Positions 12,609 to 24,272 of a stretch of DNA of 64,000 nt are shown here, piece after piece. Each line of letters opens with the position of its first letter. Position 1 is the first letter of the stretch. This DNA is from Hansfordia pulvinata. Lineage: Eukaryota > Ascomycota > Sordariomycetes > Xylariales. The position numbers and the translations under genes were made by a program. Location: contig BJKQ01000014.1 of the NCBI GenBank assembly GCA_006538405.1, positions 992,001 through 1,056,000 of the forward strand. The letters are read 5' to 3'. The notes below the pieces were generated by a model, which was given only the letters and a program-made list of their open reading frames with translations, made no database searches and was not told the DNA's origin.

Positions 12609-12923
12609 GTTTACACTAGTATCTCCGTATACTTTGTGAGAGAAGCTCCACTGCTGAGTGAGTAACTGGCTGACGAGAAAAAAAAAAAAAAAACACAGCC
12701 GGAGTAACAGCACCTCGTCAGCGTCCCCGTCGGAGGACGACTCGGTGGAGGCCCCGAGGACTTCATGCCCCCGCGGTTCAAGTGGGTGGTCTGGAACGGG
12801 CTGTTGTGCCAGGCCATGGGCTTCCAGTACGAGTGCATGCGCATGGTGGTCGGCTGGGGCTCGATCTGCGCCCTCGCCCTCTGCATATGGACCTTTGGCG
12901 AGAGGTTAGGCATCGCTCCGTGA
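11756..12923 (+). CDS. Conserved fungal membrane protein, low-complexity N-terminus, one frame break
   Basis: Three exons: 11756-12267, 12472-12543 and 12699-12923. Intron 1 starts GTAAGC, has CTAAC near 12447 and ends with the AG at 12470-12471. Intron 2 is filled with (CT)n and ends ACAG at 12698. The product is about 269 residues. It begins MTQYSSNSS, then has Leu/Pro, Asp, His and Gly homopolymers, then EAARMFRNDDDYYRMLDALE, a Ser-rich acidic linker, and a conserved C-terminus with FKWVVWNGLLCQAMGFQYE and a hydrophobic segment VVGWGSICALALCIWTF. I recognise this C-terminal pattern from uncharacterised Sordariomycete proteins but cannot name a function. Exon 3 needs one extra base in the C4 run at 12752-12755 to join SPSEDDSVEAP to EDFMPPRFKW; total exon length is one short of a multiple of three, which agrees. 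Gly-run lengths are also unreliable. Confidence 0.72.
12313..12328 (+). repeat. C homopolymer in intron 1
   Basis: A run of about 16 C inside the first intron of the membrane-protein gene. Confidence 0.8.
12550..12606 (+). repeat. (CT)n microsatellite filling intron 2
   Basis: Some 55 bases of CT repeat begin right after the donor and make up a third of the 155-base intron. An A run of about 16 follows near 12680, close to the acceptor. Confidence 0.9.
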
Positions 12924-15900
12924 AAGGGGGAAAAGGGGGGGGGGGGGAGGGAAGGCATGAGATAAGGGGAGACATCGCAGGATAGTCGTCGTCGTCGTCA
13001 TTGTCACTGTTGCTATTGCTGTTTCCGGGCGCGGCCGACATCTCATCGGCGGAAAATGGAGGCACAGGGGGGGAAACACTATCGTATAATATCAATGTCG
13101 CCGCACATTTCTTGTTTTCTTGTTTTTTCTTTGCTCATCTCTCGAACCAACAACGTCGTTCTACACGGCTTTGGGGAGCGCGAGCCTCCTGTCGGTAGGA
13201 GAGGACGAAGAGGGAGGAGGAAAATGACAATACCCTTCCCATCAGCAAAAACCCACCAGCGCATAAGCATTCGTGGTCGGACCCGGGAGGGCGTCCTTGG
13301 AACTCAGCGGATCTGTCACCTCAACCTTTTATCTAAATACGAATAATTAATCGCTATTCCTGTCTCCCCTGTCCACAACCACCACCACTACCCGGCAGAG
13401 CTCTGTGACGATCAACGCCGTGCCTGATGACCGCAGACCGGGAAAGAGGCTCTAACCACACAAGTGAGTAGCCTTGTTGTACGACATGTCGTCAAAAGCC
13501 GGGTGCCCGATCGATCTCCGCGCTCGTGGTCCTGGCCCCTCCCCGTTCTCTTGTCTCACACCAGCTGATCACCGCATGGTTCGGGGGGCAAGGCAGCCTC
13601 CGCCGCCGCCGCCACCGCCTCGCCCCTGCTTTGGGGGGGAACACACTTTTCGGATGGCGCCGCCAGTCGGATGCCGAAGGGGCTTCTGCGACACCGCGTC
13701 CCACCCCCCACCCCTAAAAGATCGACAGAGAACCCGATGTTACCATTGGATGCGATCTCCCTGACGATCTCGCGAGCTACGTAGATACCCAGCGACGGCT
13801 GCCGGGTACTGGACTGGGTATTCTACTACACTGCCTGGGCAGCCTGTGCGTCTATACAATACAGTGAGAGCTCCAGGCTGAGTATGGCGGCATGGAACGG
13901 TCGTGGGTACTGGCGAGCAGAAGAACAGACGGGAAAGCACCTGAGACTCCAGGCCTATCGTATCGAAAATGGATCGACCCAGGGGCGGGGGGTATATTGG
14001 GAGAAGAAGAAGAAGACGACACGGGCCAGGTCTCGCTCGCTGCAGAACCGCGGGTTGCGAGCCAATCGTCATCGGCACTGTTGAAGGTGATGTGCGCCTG
14101 TTCACGTGACTGTATCGTGATCACCAAGAGAGAAAGAAAATGGGGAAGGCAGATACAGGTCAAGTGTGAGCATGCCGGAGAGGAAGGGACCGACCGACCG
14201 ACGTACGTGACGGGAGGACGAGCGGGACTCGTGCAAAAGCCGGAATCGTCCCGCCCCTCTTCTTCACGTTCCCTCCCGCTGCCGGCGCTGGCGGCCCGCC
14301 GTCGCGCGCCCGTGTCCCCCCCCTTCCCCCTCCCTTCGTCTCGCCTTCTCTCTGCCTGTCAGGCACGGCGGCGGCCTGTCTGCCTACCCACCACCCCGAT
14401 CGATCGCGTGGGTCCGCCGCGAGATCGAAGGGACGGGCGGGCGGGCGGGCGTGGGAAATGCCGACGACTACTACGCGCGTCGCTGTCTAGGAAGAGAGGG
14501 GGAAGGGGGATAAAAGAGGCCCCCCGGAAAAGAGTGAGAACGTGATGGTGGGGAAGAAGGAACGAGTGCCCGCCGGTGGCATACAACACCACCGACATCA
14601 AGAACCCCAGTCACGATATGATGAACAAGTCACACCCCACCCCCCTTTCTTCACAAAGCACATCGCGACCGACCGCCTGGCATCACCGAGCCGACTCGGT
14701 GCATTGGCGCGCGACAGTCTGTGTGGACCCTCCGTCCAACTCATCCCGGCCCCCCAATTCAGGAGATATGGCGTGGCATCTCGTCAAGGCCTTGCGAATG
14801 CTAGACAGACAAGGGCACCAGTGGGCAAGCAAACAAGAAGGAAAGAAAGAAAAACAGTTGTCCGAGGGGTCGACGCGCGTCTCTGAAAACCCCAATTTCA
14901 ACACACATGTTCCATGGGCAGGTCAGAAGCCCACTCCCCTTCTGCCTGGCTCGTGGTAACGTAATGTGCCTGATGACAGATAAAAGCCGGAGACTGGGCC
15001 GGTCCGTCGGGCCTGGGAAATACGGAGCCCAGCATGCCTGCCGGTGAACCTGGCCAAGCTTTCGCCGCGTACGACTACGCGCGCCCGCACGCCCGCACGC
15101 CGGGGATCGCTCCTTGTCTGATCGGCGCGGCTCCACGGCGTGGCCCTCGGTCGCGCTCCGCGGATAAAATCTCCGGCAATCCGACGTGCCCTGCGGAAGC
15201 TGGCGGGCCCAGGGCGAGTCTGCACCACCACCACCACCACCACCACCTCGGAAGGGAGGGTTGATCTGCGGGCTCGAGCCAATCTTCCCGGCCCGAAATC
15301 TCCGGCACGGCGATCAAGCATGATCGACCTGGGAGTTGCCTGCCATCTCTGAAGTGCTTGAAGAACGACCGGAAAGGGTGGCATGCGTACCTGGACATAG
15401 GAGTGGGCAAGATAGGAAGACGACTGACGCTGGCACGCCCCAGTAAGGTTCTCACACACATATATACAGCATTCGCAATTAGGTAGATTCCCCGCGTGGG
15501 CAATGGTAATACATTGGATGGAGCGGTCGAGCCCGGGGCAACGAGAACCATATTGCTCGTCTCCTTCTCTCCCTCTCTTTCTCTCTCCGAATGGGTGGAT
15601 ATACAAAGGCGTGTCACCTCCTTGTTTTTGTCTATCATACATCAATGTCCGTTCCGTTCGCGGCAAAATAGCTGCGTGCATGCGACCCAAAACGCCTTCC
15701 GTACGGTCGGCATGCATGAGTAAATACTCCTGGAGTGGTGTGGTGTGAGTACAAGCGACGGCCCCTGGCTTGCAAGTCGTCTTTCTTCGTTTTGGTGGCG
15801 GCGGTCTTTCGATGGGCCAGGCGCAGCCCGTATGGCTGCTGATTATTGTACATATATGGTTATCAGGTGGCTAATATGGCAGGGTTGGTCGTGTCGGTAG

Positions 15901-15984
15901 ACAGTTGCCAAGGTGTGGCGTCAGGTGCGGTTGGCGAGTCGCGCTTCTCGCCGTCACGCAGAGATGATGGTGGGCAGCAGGCTC
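12924..15984. other. 3 kb intergenic region, convergent gene ends
   Basis: It lies between the stop of the plus-strand membrane-protein gene and the stop of TIM44 on the minus strand, so both 3' ends point inward. It has G runs, a (CAC)n tract near 15224-15246 and CT-rich patches. No ORF has a recognisable domain. The A/T-rich end near 15420-15860 probably includes the TIM44 3' UTR. Confidence 0.5.
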
Positions 15985-17726
15985 TTAGATGTAGTCTCGG
16001 CCGCTCTTTTGCATCTCAATCAATCTCCATCCGCGCGTCTCGGGGTTGCTGACTTCCTCAGGCGTGCGCGTGATGCCGATGGCGTACGTCACCAGCTGCA
16101 CCTTGTCCTCCATGCCGGCAGCCAGCTCGTTGGACTTGGCGTTGCGGTACACGTGGACTTCCTGGGTGCGGCAGGTGATGATGAAGACGGGGATCTCGCC
16201 GGGCTCGAGCATCCGGGCCTTGAGAATGTCAACGTGCCGGATGTCCAGGATGCGGCCGTCCGACTTCATGCCGGCCTGCAGGTACTGCTTCGTCAGGGCC
16301 TCGTACACCGAGAACTGCGCGGCCGACAGCCAGGTCTTGAGGACCTCCGTGTCCCCCTTGACATAGGCGTCCAGGACTTCGGGCAGGATGTATTCGCGCA
16401 GCTCCGTCAGGAAGGGCTCGAGCTGGAAGTTGGGGTCCATGGTCCGGAATTTCTTGATGACCATGGCGGTCTCGTTCTCCGCGAAGAAGCCGGCAAAGCG
16501 GTCCGTGATGCTCCGGGCGGTGGTGATGAGGGGGTTCTCCGACTCGTTGTAGACGTTCTTCATGTTGAAGACTCCCTGGACGAACTGGTTCTGGTCGCGG
16601 AAGTCTTTCCACGCCTCCTTCCAGGCAGCGTCCTTGTGGATCGTCACGTTGGTTCCAGCACTGAGACGACATGCCAGGTCAGCGCATAATTTCAAGGAGA
16701 AGGGGCACCAAGACAGGGCCGTATGCTGCACAAACAGCGCCGTGCGTCGCACAAAGGAGGGTGGGGTGGACTCGGCTTACTTGGGGTCCTCCACGAGGTC
16801 TTCAGGCTTGATGCCGCCGTTGGCAGCAGCAGCCTTTTGCTGGCGCAGCTCTCGCGCCTTTCTGCGCTCCTCCTTCTCAACCCAACCGCCGTAGCGGGAG
16901 CTGCTGCCGTCATCGATTGCGTTCTTGACATTCTTGAACGTCTCAGTCTCGCGCAGGGGCTTGGTGGCCTTGTCGAGGGCTCCGCCCGTCACGTTGGCAC
17001 CTTTGCGGACGCCCTTCATCACAGAGGTGTCCCAGGTCCAGGCAGCACCCTTGCCGAGGGCGCCAGCGGTACCCATAAAGGCCTTACCGGCAGTCGACGA
17101 AACAGCGCCGGTGGTGGACTGGTAGGCCTCGCGGGCGCGACGGACAGACTCGCTCTCGGAGAACTGGTGGGCAGAGTCGGCGAGCTGCTTGGTGGACTCG
17201 TTCCACTCCTTGGAGGCCTTGAACTCGGTGGACATGGTCTCCATGAAGACTTGCCACGGGGTCTTGTCGCCATGCTCCGGCGGGGGAGGCAGGTCCTCCT
17301 TCTTCTCCTTTTTGGCGCCGTCTTCACCGGCCTTGTCGCCCTCGGCTTCGCCCTCCTGCTTCGTCTTACCCTGGTCCTCAGACTCGTCGGCCTTGGATTT
17401 CGCCTCGGCCTCGCCGTCTTTCGGAGCCTGTCCGGCAAATTCTGGAGATTGCTTCGGCTGGTCTTGGTGCCAGGGGCTGATCTGTGGAAGCTGCGTAGCT
17501 GAACGGATGCTATCGTTTCGGGGAGGAACGGAGAGCGCAGAGGGGTGGTCGATGCGACCGAGAGGGGAGAGAGGCGAGTGGAGGCGGAGTTGGAGGCAGA
17601 AGCGAGGGACCGCGCAGCCAAGGCCGAGGAGGACAGCAGGCGGTGGCTGGCCGGCGACGCAGCAGCCGTCCTCAGAAGAGCTGTGGACGGCGGCGCGTTT
17701 CTGGCAGCCCTTCTTAAGGAGGCCAT
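15985..17726 (-). CDS. TIM44: Mitochondrial import inner membrane translocase subunit TIM44
   Basis: Peripheral matrix-side anchor that recruits mtHsp70 to the TIM23 channel for protein import. Exons on the minus strand are 17726-16781 and 16660-15985; the 120-base intron starts GTAAGC and ends TCAG. The product is about 540 residues. It opens with an Arg/Ala/Ser-rich presequence (MASLRRAARN) and a cleavage-site context RSFHRSAP. A charged middle follows, with TPWQVFMETMSTEFKASKEW and a coiled region. The C-terminal Tim44 domain has DFRDQNQFVQGVFNMKNVYN, ENPLITTARSITDRFAGFF, a TMDPNF motif and GWRLIEMQKSGRDYI at the end. One base is missing in the sense-strand C4 run at 17473-17476, between the presequence and the charged region. 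It starts 870 bases from the divergent uS11m gene. Confidence 0.93.
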
Positions 17727-18595
17727 GATGGCGGAAAGGGGATCGAGAATGCGGGCCCGCCTCGGTTGTGGTAGGCTGGGGGGTCGGGCGATGTGATGCG
17801 ACACGAGAGGCCGCGATGCCGCAGGGGGAAGACGCGTGCCGTGCAAGCGGTCGAACCGTGGAGAGACCGGAGCACTCGGTCAGCCGGCGCTTCTTGATGG
17901 ACGGTGCCTTTCTCGCAGACCGGGGGTCGGCCTGGGTTTCGCGCGCGTTGTCGGTGGTGGTCGAGTCGGGAGTCGGGACGAAGGGAAAATCAAAAAGTCG
18001 GAGACGGAGCCGGCCTGGACTTGATGGACTGACTTGCCGACTTGAACTCACGCCTGCGTCGGCAGAAAAAGCTCTTTGCTCTTTCCTTCTGTACGGTTCT
18101 CTGCATGACCTAGCCCGTGTTGGTTAGTCTGGATCAAGACCCCTTGCTCCTGCTTCGCTTGCCTACCAGGTTGGTAGATCTACCTGACCGCGTCCGGTGC
18201 CTCGGATGTTAAGTAGATACCGCTGGTATCGGTGCAGTGAGGTACATAGTATGTTTTATTCGATGAACGCACTGGGATGCGCGACATTCCCCCCCACACA
18301 AGACTAGAGCCAGTCCTTCCAAGCACGAATCCCTGGCGACGCGGCAGTGGCCAATGGGCGAAGCTGGTGTCAAAATTTCGAGATGGCATAACCTCCAGCA
18401 GCGATATCGTATCGTCGCCAGCTTCAATCCAGCCCCGACCCGTCAAATAGCTGCGCGATCGTCCACCGCGCTCGATCTGTCCAACTCCACACGCCAGAGG
18501 ACTCTCCACCGCCTCTCAGAACAAAGTCCAGCCACTCCGCCTGCCCGTCGCCCGATTCCGCACGTCACGCGGCGCGCGCCACCCCCGACGCCGAC
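17727..18595. promoter_or_regulatory. Shared divergent promoter region of TIM44 and mitoribosomal uS11m
   Basis: 869 bases separate two start codons that face away from each other, and both products act in mitochondria. The region contains the AGGTTGGTAG-type motif near 18168 and pyrimidine-rich leader on the uS11m side. Co-regulation is an inference from the arrangement; no factor site is identified. Confidence 0.5.
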
Positions 18596-19474
18596 ATGAC
18601 CCGGCCCGCGAATCGGTTGCTGGCGACAGCCTCGCGCCTCTCTCCTGCCCTCGCCCCCAGACAAGCCATCCGCAGTCTCGCCACGACAGCGCCGAGGCGA
18701 GCGGACAGCGACAGCAGCAAGGACAATGACGCCGCCGCCGCCGCCGCCGCCGTTCCCGACAGCAGCAAGATGACGGCCTTCGACAAGCTGACGACGCGCT
18801 CCGCGTACAACCCGGCAAACGCGCCCCCTCCCACGGGCTTCACCCCTCCGTCCGCGGCCGCGACCACCCCGGGCCTCGCCCCCAACGCCCGCTCCTCCGC
18901 CAGCCGCGGCGGCGGCATGACCCAGCTGCAGTACATCCTGGGCCACCACCCCAACGCCCCGGCCGCGGACCCTTCGGCGCCGGCGCCCCTCTGGAACCGG
19001 CTCATGAACACGGTGGGAGGCAACGCGCCCGTCAAGGGGCCGTACGACCCGGCGGACGTCGCGGCGAGCGGCATGAACGCCGAGGAGCTGGCCGCCGGGG
19101 GCGAGCCCTTCCACTTCCACGTCCTGGCGACCAAGCACAACTGCCACGTCACGGTCACGCGGCCCAACCGCAACGCCATCATCAGCATGAGCTGCGGCAA
19201 CCTGGGCTTTCGCAAGAGCAAGCGCGGCACCTACGACGCCGCCTACCAGCTGACGGCCTACGTCATCGACAAGCTCAACCAGGGCGGCTGGCACCGCTCC
19301 ATCGGCACCCTCGAGGTCGTCCTGCGCGGCTTCGGACCCGGCCGCGAGGCCGCCACCAAGATCCTCATGGGCACCGAGGGCAAGTTCCTGCGCCCCAAGA
19401 TCGTCAAGCTGTCCGACGCCACCCGCCTCAAGTTCGGCGGTACCCGCAGCCCCGCGCCCAGGAGACTGGGTTAG
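18596..19474 (+). CDS. MRPS18: Mitochondrial small ribosomal subunit protein uS11m
   Basis: Mitoribosomal protein of the uS11 family (yeast MRPS18), binding 16S-type rRNA in the platform of the small subunit. Single exon, 292 residues. Residues 1-40 are basic and Ser/Thr/Ala rich, as expected for a mitochondrial presequence (RSLATTAPRRADS). An alanine tract from GCC repeats follows, then an extension with MTQLQYILGHHPN typical of fungal homologues. The C-terminal 125 residues are the uS11 fold: LATKHNCHVTVTRPNRNAI, MSCGNLGFRKSKRGTYDAAY, a GTLEVVLRGFGPGREAATKI loop and a basic tail. Frame intact, no intron. The long minus-strand ORF across the same bases is a shadow of GC-rich coding sequence. 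Confidence 0.92.
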   Translation: MTRPANRLLATASRLSPALAPRQAIRSLATTAPRRADSDSSKDNDAAAAAAAVPDSSKMTAFDKLTTRSAYNPANAPPPTGFTPPSAAATTPGLAPNARSSASRGGGMTQLQYILGHHPNAPAADPSAPAPLWNRLMNTVGGNAPVKGPYDPADVAASGMNAEELAAGGEPFHFHVLATKHNCHVTVTRPNRNAIISMSCGNLGFRKSKRGTYDAAYQLTAYVIDKLNQGGWHRSIGTLEVVLRGFGPGREAATKILMGTEGKFLRPKIVKLSDATRLKFGGTRSPAPRRLG

Positions 19475-20564
19475 AAGAGATGAGCTGCTATTCATGCTTC
19501 GGCAATGTGCATTCTGCACAGCGGAAGAGGCTCTGGTTCTCGAATCACCCCCCACGATCCCGAGACATTGCCTTGACCTCACCCCAACCCCCCCCAGTGA
19601 AGCTTTGTACGATATGTGCCGGGAGAGCATGTAAGGTATCATCAGTCTGGAGTGCGGCGGTCATCGTAGACGGTGGGGGAAACCAGCAAAGGGACGAGCC
19701 AGCGTGAGAACAAAACGAAGAAAGGCACAAGCACTCTCAGGATGCCTGCTGTATTTACATAGAGTGTATGTATACTGAAAAAACATGTTTCCAAATCGCC
19801 CGTTTCTGATAGCTCGAAAGGTCTAGCAATGCTGTGTCGCGAATGTGAAGTAATAGTCGGGTCGGACTCGCTGTTCCTGTGCCGGGAAGTCTCACGGCCA
19901 CAACGCTACCGTACGATACCGGCATCACTTGCTTGCCTACCGCATTGAAAACGAGCACTACCCACAGACAAGCAGATGGCATGCGTAGATCGCCACGTAA
20001 GCTACAAAAAGCACACCGCTTTATTTCTCCCCGATGCTGCGGCGTTGTGTCATCTACATCTGTCAGGCTGGCCACGGGAATGAATACGGGTGGCTTAATA
20101 TACAAATTCGATACCAGGGCCAGACCCTCGGCAAGAACCCAAAGCAGCCCGACAACCAACCGTGGCATCAGATTGCATCCCGCCCACAGCCGTTCCGAGA
20201 ACAAGGATGCAAGTAATAAACAGGCAACTGACGAACGACCAAATCAAAGGGCTGACAGACAAGGCATCCTGTGAGTAAAAGGCAAAGAAGGCACTGAAAG
20301 GCAAAGCCATCCATCAAAACAAATAACCCCAGTCCCTGATAATCGCCTGTGACGCCGATATTGAAGCTTTTCCCCACTGACCCTGCCAAATGTGCTGGTG
20401 CCAGCCTGGGTATCAAGGCAGGGCAAGCAGGGGGGCCAAGCATTGAAAGAAAAGGCAAAACAATCGACATTGCAAAGTAGACACCGAAAACGCCGTTCCA
20501 TGCACCGGGTGCGCGAACCCAGAATCACACAATCTCCCCTCCTCATTCATCGTTGCGTTTCCGC
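19475..20564. other. Convergent intergenic region
   Basis: It lies between the stops of uS11m (+) and the PPPDE gene (-), and presumably holds both 3' UTRs. No domain-bearing ORF seen. Confidence 0.5.
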
Positions 20565-21528
20565 CTACCGCCTGCCCGATAGTACTGGCGCTCGCTCGGC
20601 TGCGGGTAACTTTCGGCCGTCTGTGTCTCTGGTTGAATTGGCTTGCTGGCGCGTTGCTGGTGCCGCGGCCGCATCATCCTCACTCTCACTCTCCTCCTCT
20701 TCCTCGTCATCTTCGTCCTCTTCAGTAATATCCTCGCCGACGGGTCTGCGGATCTCGCCGCTGTGACGCAGCATGCGCGTGCCCTCATGATCGCGATAAC
20801 CGTCCTCGTCGTCGGGTCCGTCCACTAGTTCGCCGTCGGCGTTCTCGTAGTCCGGAGGCTCGATCCAGTCGCGGGGTACGACGCAGGGCAGGGCGACGCC
20901 GATGCTAGCAGCGCGATTGAGCCAGCCGGGCCCGGAGCGGCCAGTCAGGCGCTGGCACAGATGGCTAGTGAAGTGATTGCAATTCTTGGTCAGCAGGTTG
21001 TAACTAGTTCCGAGAAACTCGTCGCTGACACGGCGGATGATGGCGTCGATCTCGGCCTGGGTGGCGAAGCTGAAACCGTGAAGCAGCTCGGTGCGAAAGC
21101 TGCCTCCTGGAGGCTCCGTCTTGGGCGCCGTCCAATAGACGCCCGTCATGCCACGCCGGTCGTGGCCGCCATAGGCATATTCTTTGCCATTGATGACGAC
21201 GCCTGAGTGTAGGAGCGAAGCGCCGACGGTCCAGAGAACCGAGGAAACGCGGCCAGGCTGCGGGAAGGAGTCATGGTGTTAGCATGTGGCCTGAAGAGAC
21301 GTCGCTGGCTTGAAGGCACACAGCATATGCGCACTAGGACTGCGCCTCTGCTGGTGCGGACCAGCTGAGGCTGCGACATACCGGCAGTAAGTCGTATACA
21401 TTGATGATGATCTCTGTACGCGACAGCGAGAGGGTAGACCGGTGGGAGGAGCGGGAAGAGCGAGATGCGCGGCCAATGGAGTTGGAGTGCTTGCGGGTGT
21501 GCTGGCCAGAGGATTTTCGGGTCGACAT
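20565..21528 (-). CDS. PPPDE (DeSI-type) thiol isopeptidase
   Basis: Putative deSUMOylating or deubiquitinating cysteine peptidase of the PPPDE superfamily. Exons on the minus strand are 21528-21382 and 21257-20565, joined in phase 0 over a 124-base intron (GTATGT to GCAG); the product is 279 residues. The N-terminus is Ser/Arg-rich, followed by TEIIINVYDLLPPGRVSSV, the first strand of the fold. The catalytic His lies in LLHSGVVINGKEYAYGGHD and the catalytic Cys in LLTKNCNHFTSHLCQRL. A helix WLNRAASIGVALPCVVP follows. The last 90 residues are an acidic, disordered tail (EEDEDDEEEEESESEDD) that may contact partners. The start gives the shortest leader before the fold. Frame intact. Confidence 0.9.
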
Positions 21529-24272
21529 GATGGGCGCACAACGCCGAGCGCGGCTACCGAGCAGGAGGCTGCCGGGAGACGATTGCGAATGGTGGTGGCC
21601 GAGGGATAAAGGGCAAAGCTATGGAGAGGCGTGAAGGCAGGGCGATGGCGATGGGATGCTTCCGTTCCTGCTCCTGCTTCTGCCTCTGCCTCTGTCTCTG
21701 CTTCGGATATGTCTTGTCGCCGTGCTGTTTCGTTCGTTCGTTCGTTCGTTCGTGCGGGCTGGTGCTGCCTTGGGACTGCGTATGGCGAGATGGGACAGCG
21801 ACGCGGCTGGTGCGACGACCGACGTGAGACGATGTGAAGCGGGGGCTGTCGTCCGAAGCAAGACTGGCGACGTTCGGCGAACAAGGGTCAGGCAAGGGTC
21901 TGGGCGGCCGGGTCGGATTCGGATCTGGGGTTCTTTTGGGGTTGGGCAGAATGGCCAAGCCTGACGGGTGCAGTGGTTGGCGGGCGTGTAACAAGAGTGG
22001 AAGCGCCCTCCTGCTGGCCGGCGTCTGAGGCCGCGCGTTCGGCTCGTCGTAGGTTGCGCAAGGCAGACCTGCGAGTACTCGTACTGGGCGCAGCCAGGCT
22101 GCCAGGCTCCACGTGCGGGACAGCGCGGTAGGTGAGGTACTCGTACTTCTTCACTTACAGGAAGGGTGCGTGCACACGAGCAGGTGTGTACGAGTAAAAA
22201 TGCTGGACGATGCCTCAAGCCGACTGCGACTGGGCCCTAGGTAAGATGGCGGCGATGCGAGAGTTGGGAGGAGATGCTGGCCAGACAGGTTCAGGTAGAG
22301 CGGACAGTGACTGCTGTAAGGACGGGATGATGTGAGGCCCGGTGATGTAAAAGGACGGCTCTACCTTAAGAGGAACCTACCCACACGTTTAGGTACTAAA
22401 TGCTCTAGGACCTGTGTCCATCTGACTTCGGGTTCAGCGACTGCCCGGCCTGATGACTGCAGTTACCTACATGCACGTATTGCTGTATTTGCTCCCGCAT
22501 GGGCTGAGCTACATGTACATGCCTATCCAATTCAAGCAATCCAGGTACCTGCCGCGCACCAGCAGCTTACCAGGTAATGGCTTTCAATTGCGTGGGCTCG
22601 CCTCTCCAGGTTCTGGGCAGGGTGGCAAGCCCAGGGCTGGAAACGAGTCAGCCGAGGCGACAGCGCGTGGTAGAGGAACTGCGCGACTTGTTATTAATAG
22701 ACACTGGAAGTAAAGCAGCTGCCCGTTACCAGCCCTGGGCTCTCAAGTGGTGGCTCGACCAACAACGAACGACTCGGCACGCTCGGGTTAGCATATGAGC
22801 CATGCACCCATGGTCCCAAGCCAGCACGCTGAGGCAACGCAAGCTGTAGCACGAGTAAGCTTGTCAACAGGAGGATGGGGGCTAATTACAACTTCGGGAC
22901 CTGGTCTACGCGTACTTGATCTTGTTACCCCTTCCGTGACCAAGGGATCACGGGTAGTTGAGTACCTTGATCCCACCAACCGTTGCGCGCCTCCATCATG
23001 ACCTCCGGTTTGCCTGATAGACAACTTGTAGGGGTTTCTTCGTGGCTTTCAACCATGTAAGGCTCGAGTGCCTCTCGAGACAAGGACGCGGGCAATGACA
23101 TAATTGTCGCTGACCCGCCTTAATCGTTGGTCGCAATTGGCCCTGCAACTCGGGACTGTCTCGACCTGGATGGGGACGCTCCCCCGGCCCTGTGCCTCGC
23201 CTCGTCGCGTCCGGCTGTCTGTCTCTCTGTCTATCGGTGATTGTCTTGCGCCCCCGCACCGGCCTGGGGAGCATTAGCGGCGGGCGCAGTACTCCGCACG
23301 CCTGGTGAATTGCCAATTGAGGTCCGCTATGAGAGTCTATCAAGACCTACATGTACGAGTACTTGTACTTGCTGGCATACGAGTACCTCGGGGCTGGACG
23401 CGCGACGATGGAGCACTCACGCGTCTCTGGCCTTCTGTCAAGTCAAGTGCCAAGCTAACGGCTTTGGCGTCAACTCCGGATACGGATGTGTCTACTCGTA
23501 GCTGAGACTGGCCACTAACCAACTCCGGTAACTTCATCACAAGTCTGGAAAAGGATCAAGGCCCGTGTGTCTATTGCTCGTCTTTTCACTGGGCCGCAAC
23601 GGACTAGAGAAACGCCGGCTTCCGTTCAGTTACATTAAACCAGCTGGCATGATCCATTTCTGTCTGGCCGCCACGCCCGGCGAGTCGTGATAATTTCTTT
23701 TTCCCGCCCGTGCCATCCCAGCCCCCGTAGCTCCATTGGAACGCGGGCGAAGGAAAAAAAAAAGTTGAAGCTTTTTAATCACAACTTTTCCTCCCGCCGG
23801 CCTACCAACCCAAGATATTTCCTCCCAACCAACGCTCTGAAGTCGGGTCGAGCGCAACTCCGTTCACAAGCCATTGACAACGGCCATTGACAGGCTACCC
23901 TGCGGACTGCGAATCTATGTATATATAGGCGTCCCTCGGCTGCGATCTGTACCACCAGTTTCCGTTCTCGTTCATGTCATTATCGCCATTTTTATCATTG
24001 TCTATTGGCTGGGAGCGACGCTGCGCTTGACCTCTGACTCTGGAGAACGTTGGGACTGGCAACCCTGGCCGGACAAAACTGCTCGCTTGTGCAGCGCCGT
24101 CCCGTGCGGTGGTTTCCCGGACGGTACGGGACCCGTACTGAATTCCACCCTCTCGCCCCTTGTCCAGTTCCCTGGACACTGTCCCACCCCTACGTCACAA
24201 ATTTTCACAGGGCTTCCCAGGCGCTGCACCCACTGAGGCTGGCCCTCTGCACACCCCACTTCCCTGCCCATA
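21529..24272. other. 2.7 kb divergent intergenic region
   Basis: It separates the PPPDE gene (-) from OLA1 (+), so both promoters lie here. It carries the (TTCG)n repeat and, between 22100 and 23520, several short palindromic motifs of the TACATGTA and GAGTACTTGTAC type. No ORF with a recognisable domain. Confidence 0.5.
21728..21752 (+). repeat. (TTCG)n tetranucleotide repeat
   Basis: Six tandem units upstream of the PPPDE gene. Confidence 0.9.

Noticed and set aside
18443..19642. 399-codon minus-strand ORF over uS11m
   Set aside because: Antisense of a conserved GC-rich exon; no domain in its translation.
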